Shown: positions 55,589-64,000 of the stretch, in pieces
Position numbering within the stretch: the first letter of the stretch is position 1
How the letters are laid out: each line of letters begins with the position of its first letter
Assembly: GCF_029407905.1 (NCBI RefSeq)
Contig: NC_073641.1
Span: 18,087,001-18,151,000 of the forward strand
DNA from: Bubalus kerabau
Taxonomy: Eukaryota > Chordata > Mammalia > Artiodactyla > Bovidae
Length of the DNA stretch: 64,000 nt
Direction: 5' to 3'
The notes under the pieces: model-generated
The model's database searches: none
What the model saw: the letters and a program-made list of their open reading frames with translations, nothing else
Told to the model about the DNA's origin: nothing
Translations under genes and position numbers: made by a program

Positions 55589-57380
55589 GAAAGGTTAGAT
55601 GACAAAGGAATATTTCCCACTTGACAGAAAGAGGAAGTAGAAAACCTGTGTGTTTTGGATTGGGAAGAATTGTGGAAGGATAAGACTTGGGGAATTATAA
55701 CCCCTGAGTTTCTGGAGAGAAGCTTGGTTGAGAAAAAAATCTGGGAACTCTCAGGTTTTCAAGCTAGGGATATGCATCCTTATAATACGGCACAGAAGAA
55801 AAGAGCTCCAGGGACAGAAACGGGTTGGGATAGATGGCCCTGGAAGATTGAATCCAAGTCTCTATGATCTTCTGTGTTATGTCAAAAGAATCTAGGTTAT
55901 CTCAAACGTCCATGAGTGGGCTGTGGAGCTCTTTTCATCATAACCAAGGACAGAAGTCTCCCTGGAGCAGAAAGACAAAGAAACTCAAATGCTTGATTAG
56001 ACAGTGTTGCAGCCAGCTTCAGGGGTTAAACAAGGCTTTCAAGAACATTGGAAAAAGCCTTCCTCTGACAAAAGAGCATGCTAGGATGTCTATGAGTCCA
56101 GACTTTGTTGTAGTGACTGTAGTCAAGCTCAACTGCAACACAAGACATGTTAGCCTTCTAACATGTCTCCCTTACCACCACTGTGGTGAAGCTTTTCACA
56201 AGTTTTCTCCACAAGCAGGGAGGCATGAAGCAGGAGAGAGACAGACCTAGAGAAGTGTTTACTCAAATTATGTTCAATTAAACTGAAACAGACTGCTTAA
56301 GGTCAGAAGAGCTGACTCTAATTGGCAAGTTTTCCTTTCTCTTCTACTATCGGCAGAAAGGGGGCTTAGGAATATGCAGACAGGTACATTTTTGCACATT
56401 TTACAATATAAACTACTCCCTCTTTTCTAGAACTGTATTTCCATTCATATTAGCTTATATTTATTAATGTTTCTATTAGATGCTACAACTGCATCTCCCT
56501 GAGTGGTACCTATTATGTCAATCTGCACAGAAAAACCTCTCTAATTAGTCAGCAAATCCACTCATTCTACCTGATAGCACTATCTTTTAAATCTGCCCAG
56601 TTTCCTTCATCACCACTGCTGGTGATAATATAGATTATTGCAAGAGATTCCTAATGGTCTTGATTTCCATGCCTTCTGAATTTTTTCAATTCCATTCATA
56701 GCCAACACAACCCCAGGCCTCTGTTTCATTTTTATATACTGCATCTGAAATAATCTCTCAACCAGCAACTCTGTTCCATTATTGCGCTGCTTCAAATCCA
56801 AAGGTTTTCAATTTTCTTGAGGATAATCCAAGCATATTTTAATGATATATCATTCAGGGTCCTAATAAAAAAGACAACACATTCAAATTAATATCATTTC
56901 AGGTAGATCTTATAAATGACTTTATTTAAATAGTAGTATAGGGCGTGATGTAAGGAAATCACAAGGAATAGTGTAGTGGGGTTGCACCATGTCAATATGG
57001 CTAAGCTAAAAACACATTTTTCAAAATCTCCTTCACTGTATGGCTCTGGCTTTGAATCGACCAGAAGAGAAATTGTGAGATTTGGAATACAGAAGTGAGG
57101 CAGAGACCATTACAATCTGATGGCAGGTGTTTTAGACTGGTAAAGAACAGGTTCAGAGATACAGATGCGTCCCAGCTGGTCCATGCTCCAGGTCTCCTTT
57201 CCTAACTGCCTCCAACAGGGAGCCTGGGCTTGTAGACTCTTCCCCCAGCTCACTATCAACATTGTAGTCCAGGTGCTGAAAGTGACTAGTATCACAGATT
57301 GCCTGACAAACTTCAATGTGTACCCCTGTATCAGTGTTTCAGAAGAACTGATTTAAGACTTCTCTCTAATTCTCTCCAAT
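55589..57380. other. About 1.8 kb, no recognised repeat; two abutting open frames
   Basis: Plus-strand frames 55655-55867 (70 residues, MDWEELWKDKTWG start) and 55864-56250 (128 residues) overlap at ATGA. Neither shows a domain I recognise, and no acceptor/donor pair or promoter is obvious. Possibly a decayed processed copy or chance. The rest (56250-57380) is unique-looking. Confidence 0.35.
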
Positions 57381-57381
57381 A

Positions 57382-57685
57382 GACCATTACTCCCCCAGCT
57401 TCTCCCACCATTGTGGAAGCTCTAGTTCGTGTATGCAGTCACTTCAGTTGTGTCTGATTCTTTGCGATCCTATAGATTGTAGCCCACCAGGCTCCTCTGT
57501 CCATGGGATTCTCCAGGCAAGAATACTAGAGTAGGTTGTCATGCCCTCCTCCAGGGGATCTTCCCAACCCAGGGATCGAACCCACATCTCTTATGTCTCC
57601 TGCATTAGCAAGTGGGTTCTTTATCACTAGAGCCACCTGGAAAGCCCATGGACCATTGTTCTCCCAGCTTCTCCCACCATTGTGG
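57382..57685 (-). mobile_element. Bov-tA SINE between unusually long (35-bp) direct repeats
   Basis: The SINE is 57428-57648 (minus; cagtcacttcagttgtgtctg ... cagggatcgaaccc ... gagccacctggaaagcc). Copies of gaccattNNtc-ccccagcttctcccaccattgtgg lie at 57382-57416 and 57651-57685, with 3 mismatches in 35. Normal Bov-tA TSDs are 7-20 bp, so this is longer than usual. The left repeat is separated from the SINE by 11 bp. Confidence 0.85.
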
Positions 57686-57689
57686 GTGG

Positions 57690-58079
57690 TCTTACTCCTA
57701 TAATAAGTCCCTTATTTTGTAATTCCCATAGCATTTCTGCTTCTCTGATTTTTCAGAGCATTTGAGAGTTTGGGATTATTGTTATCCCTAGGCAAAAAGA
57801 AGAGCAGATAATTGGGTAGAGGAAGTCTCCTTGAGATCAGGAGGGACTTTGAGCTATGGAAAGCTATTTCATAGGAAGTACAGCACAGAAATAAGTACCC
57901 TGATTTAGCTCTCTTCCCACCTTCCAGCCTACTGCCTGGGATCCTCCTTAGCAGAAACTGCAGGCTTGGGAACCATTGATATAGCTGATATTTTCTGACC
58001 TCCAGTGCAGAGATCAAGTGACATACTGGAAGACATCCAAGACACATATTTTACATTACACATTATAGCCAGTAAAACA
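57690..58079. other. Stretch without recognised feature
   Basis: Unique-looking; the antisense 111-residue frame 57712-58047 has no domain support. Confidence 0.4.
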
Positions 58080-58408
58080 AAACTTGGTGAACGAAAGTAA
58101 AGAAATAGAAAAAATTTTAAGCCAAAGAACAGGGAGATAAAGATTGAGGGAAAAGTCTCAAGAATTGATTAGATGATATCAAATGATCTAATATACATGC
58201 AACTGATATACCAGAAGAAGATAGAAAGAGTGAAGCAGAAAAAAAAAAAAAAGATTTTTTAAAACAAGAATTGAAAGTTCCCAATTTATTGAAGCTTAGT
58301 AATTTTCAAGAAGAAGATATTAAACATCAAATGGAATAAACACAAAGAACCTGTTTTGAGGTGCATCATAGTCAAAATGATAAAAATCAAAGATAAGGAA
58401 CAACTCTT

Positions 58409-58925
58409 AGAAGCTGAAACTCCAAACATGTATAATACCATATAAGAAACGAATTGCCAGTCCAGGTTCGATGCAGGATACAGGAAGCTTAGGGTTGGTG
58501 CACTGGGATGACACAAAGGGATGGTATGGGGAGTCAGGTGGGAGGGGGGTTCAGGATGGGGAACACGTGTACACCCATGGCGGATGCATGTTGATGTATG
58601 GCAAAACCAATACAATATTGTAAAGTAAAAAATAATAATAATGATAAAAAAATTTTTTTAAAGGAAAAAAAAAAAAGCTGAAACTCCAATACTTTGGCCA
58701 CCTGATACAAAGAACTGACTTATTGGAAAAGACCCTGATGCTGGGAAAGATAGAAGGCAGGAGGAGAAGGCGACAACAGAGAATGAGATGGTTGGATGGC
58801 ATTACCGACTCAATGGACATGAGTTTGAGCAAGCTCCAGGAGTTGATGATGGACAAGGAAGCCTGGCATGATGCAGTCCATGGGGTCACAAAGAGTCGGA
58901 CACAACTGAGCAACTGAAGTAACTG
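58409..58925 (+). mobile_element. BovB 3' end (ART2A-like) interrupted by L1
   Basis: BovB starts at gaagctgaaactccaa (58409-58425), is interrupted, and continues 58675-58925 (tactttggccacctgatac ... gacacaactgagcaactgaag). Plus strand, 5'-truncated. Confidence 0.85.
58411..58689 (+). mobile_element. Young ruminant L1 3' end nested in BovB, 15-bp TSD
   Basis: Exact TSD AAGCTGAAACTCCAA at 58411-58425 and 58675-58689. The body 58426-58674 is the L1 3' UTR (cagtccaggttcgatgc, gggaggggggttcagg, caatattgtaaagta) ending in A-rich tails. 249 bp, strongly 5'-truncated. Confidence 0.95.
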
Positions 58926-59240
58926 ATACTTGAAAGCAGTAAGAAAAAAACTTTATATACAGGGGATCAATGATCAAATTAATGACATTTCTCATCAGAA
59001 ATATGAAGAGTGAGAGAATCTCTCTGTAGTGCTAAGTGGTGCTGAAACTGTTTTTTCTTTTTGGTTGAACAAGAATGTCTATAACATCTTTATCCTAGAA
59101 ATATAGGATATTTTCCTTTAAGAATGAAAGCAAACTAAAGAATTTCAGGTAAAAGAAAACTAAGAATACTTTTACCAGTAAAATTGCACCATAATAAATG
59201 TTAAAGAAAATTATTCAAGCTATGGGAAAATGTTAGTGGA

Positions 59241-59455
59241 AACTTGGGTCCTCTGAGAATAATAAAATTCAAGAACTGAATTCTGCCAGCAACCTGAATG
59301 AAGAGGGAGATAGATTCTCCTAGCATCTTCATATAAGACTACAACCCTGCCAACACCCTGATTTCTGACTATGTCACAGAGAAATAATAAATGAGTATTG
59401 TTTTATGCTGCTAGTTTGTGGTAATTTGTTACAGTAACAAGAAAAAATAACTTCA
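59241..59455 (+). repeat. MaLR-like LTR 3' part
   Basis: ccctgccaacaccctgatttctgac ... ataataaatgagtattgttttatgctgctagtttgtggtaatttgttacag matches the 3' end of MaLR-type LTRs, the same group as 35907-36449. Confidence 0.6.
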
Positions 59456-60399
59456 CATGTGTTGAATGGAACATTTGGAGGTGAAATCTGTGCCATTTTT
59501 CCAAGGGTCCCCAACAGAATAATTCCCCATTTTCTATAGCAGTAACTAGTCCAACGATGCTACTTGGGTTAGACTTTCCTTCTTTTCTTGACTTATTCTT
59601 CCCATCCCCCCATCTCTGGGTCTCTGGAAGTACATTCTAAAGTGACCTACCTGAAAGGCAGGCTTTGCTTCAGGTTCTGATTTGGGAGGACCCAAGCCAA
59701 GATAGCTGGTCTAGAGAACGACCCTAGACAGCAGATCCTTAGTTTGGGAGAGTCCTCAGGTTAGGACCACTGGTTGTTCTGGGAAACCAACAGGTCAGCT
59801 GGCAATCAGGGCCCCAGGGCTGCTGGCAGCTGGGGTGGTGATCAGAACTGGCTGCAGAAGCATCACAGATGTAACACTCTAACGCTTCGTACATTAGGAC
59901 AAGTTACAGGCAAAGGTGATGCATTAGCCTATGAGGCAGAGGTAGTACTTGAAAGGTTTGGGGGTCTCTGGAAATAAGGTCTATAGAACTGGCTGTCTTG
60001 GTTAACTTTTTGAAGTCTTTTTTAAAACCAAAAAAGGTTTTGGGTTATTCAACTCAATTCAAGGCATTCTATGAAAGTTAGAAAGCCTCATAGCAACACT
60101 GAAGACCCTTTTCAGGTCCAAGTGTGCGGGAAAATAATCAGGCTCAGGCTTTGAAGGTACTGGTAGGACACATACAAGGATACTGAAGACTCAGCTTCAT
60201 CAGTACTCTGGCATCCAAACCAGGGTCCTAATAGAGAAAAAGTGGGGTCGTTACCTGGGAAAGATTCATTTGCATAAAGACCTCACCTGAGGCAGGTGCC
60301 TCATAAGGTGAAGATATTTCCATTTCCATCTGCAGAATAGCTGGCTCTAACAGAATTTACCTCTCTTATAGGACTTTTTTTTTTAATTGCAAGAAACAG
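59456..60399. other. Stretch without recognised feature
   Basis: Includes the phrase tttgggaggacccaagccaag, probably from an old repeat, but I could not classify it. Confidence 0.35.
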
Positions 60400-60560
60400 A
60401 TAATATATCCTTATTGCAGCACAGGTAAATATAGCCATTGTTTTATAATGGCCTTAAATGGAGTATAATCTATAAGAAATATTGAATCATTATGTTGTAC
60501 ACCTGAAACTAATATAATGTTGTAAATCAACCAAACTTCAAAGGAAAAGCAGCTAACATA
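60400..60560 (+). mobile_element. Cetartiodactyl L1 3' terminus
   Basis: atagccattgttttataatgg ... ttaaatggagtataatctata ... gttgtacacctgaaactaatataatgttgtaaatcaacc is the classic end of artiodactyl L1 on the plus strand; 5'-truncated. Confidence 0.75.
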
Positions 60561-61140
60561 CTTGAACATTTTGAATTCATATGAACCGAAGACTAAAGAC
60601 TTTGAAAAAAAAAAAAACTTAAAAAAAAAAAGAAAGAAAAGGCAGGGAGAAACAGAAGAGAAATATTAAAAATGTAGATACTAGAATAATGTAAGATGAA
60701 TCATGCATAACAATGCCCTATCTTTATAAACATTAGTGTTTAGTCCTTATAAAAATTTCTTTAGTCAGGAAATGCTATTTGATTTGTGAGTACTTCCAAT
60801 GCAATACCAATTTTTGAATGCAGAACTTAAGGCAAACAACAATGATGATGACAAAACCCACAAGAAACTGCAAATACCAAGAAGTCAATTTTGGTTAGAA
60901 AAAAATTTTAAATGAGAAGATATTAGTTTAACAGGTAGCATTCCAACTGTTTATGGTGGCTTTGGACTCTATCTACTTTAAGTAAAGGTCTTGAATTGTT
61001 TCTTTTGGAAGTAAATATGCCCTTTACTACCAGATGCAAAAATATTACAGGGTGTTGCCACAGAATTATTGCTCCAGACATAAAGGAAGAGACTTCTCTT
61101 CAATCAGACCTGGCCCCTAAGTCGACTGAGCACATTTAGC
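60561..61140. other. Stretch without recognised feature
   Basis: A-rich at 60605-60640; otherwise unique-looking. Confidence 0.4.
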
Positions 61141-61267
61141 AAGTGAAAGTGAAGTCGCTCAGTCGTATCCGACTCTTAGCGACCCCGTGGACTACAGCCC
61201 ACCAGGCCCTCCGTCCATGGGATTTTCCAGGCAAGAGTACTGGAGTGGGGTGCCATTGCCTTCTCCA
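61141..61267 (-). mobile_element. Bov-A monomer (BOVA2 half)
   Basis: aagtgaaagtgaagtcgctcag ... ggcaagagtactggagtggggtgccattgccttctcc: one half of BOVA2, minus strand. Confidence 0.9.
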
Positions 61268-62545
61268 TTAACAGCGGCTAGGCAAGTAAACCTTGGTAAT
61301 TCTCATGTCAACAACAAGTCAAAATCACTCTATGCATATGACAACATGTAAATAAGTGATATGTCTGGTTATGAGAAAAGTGGAACAATGAAATAAGACT
61401 GTGGAACTAGAGAAAATAAAGCTCAAATTACATTCTTCATTTATAAGTTGCATGAACTTTGGTAAGGCAGTTTTTCTGAACTTAAGCTTCCTATTTCAAA
61501 ATACTGACATACAAAAGTATAGTTCAGAGGGTTACATTATACAACACATGTAAATATAGCAAATATATTGGAGAAATATAAATCCAAGACAAAACCTCCT
61601 GCCAACTCAGAAAACTTTACAAAAGTAGGATAGAAGGGTTTTATTATTAAATGAACATTAAGGCAGAACATCATGCGTGTCACAGTCAGTCTGCTAAGAG
61701 ATTGCAAAGACAGAAAGAAATCTTCCCCTTTTATGCAGCCAAGAACATACAGCCCATTACCCACATGTTCTTGAGATGAACAATAACTAGTCCTCAAGTA
61801 AGACAACAGTACCATGTGTCAGGCAGAGTTCATCCTAAATTCACCTGGTAACTATTGTGGCCATATGTGTTTGCTAATTAGTTTTAGCCAAGGTTAAAAT
61901 GAACTCCTCATATCTTTATGACAGGAGGTAGTTCTATAACTTGGAGCAATGGACTCCCTGAAGTTAGACCTTCCTTGACCCTCTCACAGAGACAAGAAGA
62001 CAGGGGTGCTATTTTTCTTGATGATTACATTTTAAAGGAGTGGCTCCCAGGTCCTTGTGAAAGAGCCTCTTTGGGGAATTTTTAACTATATTACATGCCA
62101 AATGAACATGTTTCTGACTGTTTACCAAAATTAAAGCTGGTGCATAAAGTCTCCATTTGTACATAAACAAGTGTTTGTTTCATCGATCGAGCAGCAGTAA
62201 AAATACAAAATAAAAGAACTGTGAAGTTTCTCAATACCATAACTGGTTCATGAAATAAATATTACTCCAGAATAATGCCTGAACAGAAACACTGAAGCAA
62301 GAATTTACCTGTAATTTTAAAGACCACAATACGAAACTACAAAGGCTGAAGAATGCCTGCTGACTCCACTTCAGGAGATTAAATAGGCAAAAAATGTGTT
62401 TGTGACTCTCACAAGGCAATTAGACAGGCCATATCAGCATGAAATGGCTGCAGAAAAGATGCACTGCGGGCTTTGGGGCTGTTCTTTCACCCCAGAAGGA
62501 TGTGCATTAAGTGGGCATTAACACAGTCATTACACAGGGCCTTAC
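61268..62545. other. About 1.3 kb without recognised repeats
   Basis: Unusually repeat-poor for this window. If the exon at 62546-62619 is real this is intron downstream of it. Confidence 0.4.
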
Positions 62546-62619
62546 CTGTATCTCATACAACATAGTCCCATGACCTCTTGTTTCACTGGCAAACCCATTT
62601 TGGTGCAGTCTCAAAGTTC
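62546..62619 (-). CDS. Candidate internal exon, 74 bp, minus strand (gene unknown)
   Basis: On the minus strand a strong acceptor (a tttaact branch-like site, then the pyrimidine tract tttattttccctcctttccccag) precedes 74 bp. A perfect donor CAG|gtaagg ends it (complement at 62541-62548). Of three frames only one is open: two leading bases complete a codon, then 24 codons including LRLHQNGFASETRG and GTMLYEIQ, ending exactly at a codon boundary (entry phase 2 bases, exit phase 0). The other two frames stop within the exon. The surroundings are repeat-poor. I do not recognise the protein. It could be a coding exon, a noncoding-transcript exon or a chance splice pair. Confidence 0.5.
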
Positions 62620-63526
62620 CTGGGGAAAGGAGGGAAAATAAACTGGAGTTAAATAAATTCCAGGTTTAGATAGGACTGCAGCCAGTATAAAATCACAGTA
62701 AAATCATATTTTTATACAGATCCTTTTTAACATCTGGAGAAGAAAAGCAGGGGCATACTGAATTGTCAAGTATAGCATTTGGAGGACAATTGCTAAGCAT
62801 GACAGGAACCTCAATAAGCTGAATTCTGTCAGTCTGACAGCTTGCCAGAAGCAACAAAATGTCAATTCAAATGAGCTTGCAGACTACAAATTCCTTAAAA
62901 TGACAAGTAAATTCAGTCACATGGAGAAAATATTGTTTGACAAGCTACAGTTCAAAATAACTTGATAAATTGTAGTAACAACAAAAAACAACATGGCCTT
63001 TAAAAAAATTTTAATAGAATACAAGGAGGAGTTGGCCAATTGACAATCATAAAAAAAGAGACTAACACACTGAGTAAGAGATTATGTAGAAAAAAAAATT
63101 TTTTAAGATTTAAACACTATAGTTACAAAGCATGACCTCATGCTCATATATTAAGTTCCTTCATCTAACAGTTGAAGAATATACACACTTTATAAACATA
63201 TTTTGAATACTCCCCACCAGCAACTACATATCAAAATAAATCCCAACAAATATGCGGGGACAATATCTTAAAATCACATTCTTTGGCCATAATGCAACAA
63301 ACTGACAACACAGAAAGACCCCCCAAAAAATATTTGATTTTAAAAAAAAAATCATACTTATTATAATTCATAGATCAAATAGGAAATTACAAAGAAAATA
63401 AAATAGGCCTCTGTGACAACTGATTAAGGAAAGAAACGAAATACAAATAAAACACAAAATGAAATGGGAAACTGGCTAAATATAAAGTAGTTAAAGGGTA
63501 TTTAAAATATAATTATTGGGGAACAC
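62620..63526. other. Stretch without recognised feature
   Basis: Repeat-poor AT-rich sequence between the candidate exon and the LTR. The first about 40 bp on the left hold the exon's pyrimidine tract and branch-like site (minus strand). Confidence 0.4.
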
Positions 63527-63887
63527 TGTTGGGAGTTGTCAGGTAAAATCTGCAACTGGAGGCAAAGAGAGACCAGAAAGTGAGGCAGACCACTCCAAAT
63601 TGGTAGATGGCAGCTTTAATGAGCAACAAAACTTACATACAGGGCTTGTTTTTACTGGTCTCATGCAAATCTCCAGACCAGCCCAGCATAATCTTAAGAG
63701 TTTATATAGAGGTCTTAATTAGGTTCAACCACATATTCAGCCCAGGTGGTCACAGTAATTCCTTATTCTTTCAAGGTTATGTCCTAGAAACTGAGTCCCA
63801 TTGTGGACAGAATGTACATTCCTATACGGCAGAGGTGGTGTAGGGCCTCCAATTGCCAGGGTCCAGCTCACAAGATCTCCTCCAACA
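63527..63887 (-). mobile_element. ERV LTR, 361 bp, minus strand
   Basis: Ends are TGTTGG/CCAACA inverted (tgttgggag at 63527; ctcctccaaca ending at 63887). Read on the minus strand it has a TATA box (ctatataaact, about 63702-63710), an octamer-like atttgcat downstream, a polyadenylation-type attaaag (about 63613-63619) and a U5 rich in tggtctgcctcactttctggtctct. No matching TSD was found on either side, so one boundary may be off or the flanks have decayed. A GTAAGT donor-like site lies at 63631-63636 (complement), just downstream of the expected start site. Confidence 0.68.
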
Positions 63888-64000
63888 ATAGTCAGCTATA
63901 CTCTGATCAAGATCGTGACCAAAATTAAATGGATAAACTACTCAAACATTTTTTTAAAGCCAAACCTGTTGCAAAAGACATATAAACTTAAGTTTTAAAG
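63888..64000. other. Window end, nothing recognised
   Basis: AT-rich flank of the LTR. Confidence 0.4.

Larger units (their letters stand above)
58080..59240 (+). mobile_element. Old L1 ORF1 region, host of a nested BovB and L1
   Basis: Plus-strand old L1 ORF1 blocks (ggaataaacacaaagaacc, gtgcatcatagtcaaaatgataaaaatcaaagataa) run to about 58408. They resume at 58926 (acttgaaagcagtaagaaaaa, catttctcatcagaaa, ttaaagaaaattattcaagc). The interrupting 517 bp is BovB that itself carries a young L1. Confidence 0.7.

Noticed and set aside
1..64000. CRISPR array, prophage, operon or other bacterial system
   Set aside because: Repeat families, splice-like signals and composition are those of a bovid nuclear genome; no regularly spaced short repeats exist.

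Overview
This window is nuclear DNA of a ruminant, almost certainly a bovid (cattle or a close relative). It carries many elements found in that lineage: BovB (RTE-type LINE) copies, tRNA-Glu-derived Bov-tA SINEs, dimeric BOVA2 SINEs, BovB-derived ART2A-like pieces, and young L1 copies with the ruminant 3' UTR. No intact protein-coding gene is visible. The long open frames are retrotransposon reverse transcriptase/endonuclease pieces or frames inside SINEs. All family names come from recognising the sequence by eye, not from a database search, so boundaries of old elements are approximate (tens of bases).

Layout. 1-456 is the 3' part of an endogenous retrovirus LTR; 840-5700 holds old L1 pieces, a BOVA2 with perfect target-site duplications (TSDs), a BovB 3' end and a hAT-type DNA transposon; 6206-8893 is a long minus-strand BovB; 9058-10338 is a 1.28-kb LTR related to the first. 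10.4-24.2 kb is a scatter of Bov-tA, BovB, L2, MIR and L1 fragments in AT-rich DNA. 24.2-28.9 kb is poorly classified and holds a candidate LTR and a diverged two-copy repeat. 28.9-37.1 kb is two old L1 copies head to head, each the host of several younger insertions. 37.1-47.4 kb holds SINEs, a mariner MITE and three BovB fragments. 47.46-51.14 kb is a young L1 with an inverted 5' end and perfect TSDs. 53-61 kb has more SINEs and a triple-nested insertion at 58.1-59.2 kb. 62.5 kb holds a short segment with excellent splice signals on the minus strand. 63.53-63.89 kb is a minus-strand LTR.

How it fits together. Insertion order can be read directly from nesting and TSDs: MIR, L2, hAT, MaLR-like and old L1 form the base layer; BovB and Bov-tA/BOVA2 lie on top; ruminant L1 copies are the youngest. 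Three points deserve attention. First, two young L1 insertions record their own mechanism (5' inversion at 47.5 kb; apparent 3' transduction plus 5' inversion at 30.5 kb). Second, there is a candidate 74-bp exon at 62546-62619. Third, an LTR on the same strand 0.9 kb upstream of that exon carries a TATA box and a GTAAGT donor-like site. If the exon is real, most of this window would be intron or flank of a minus-strand gene whose identity I cannot name.
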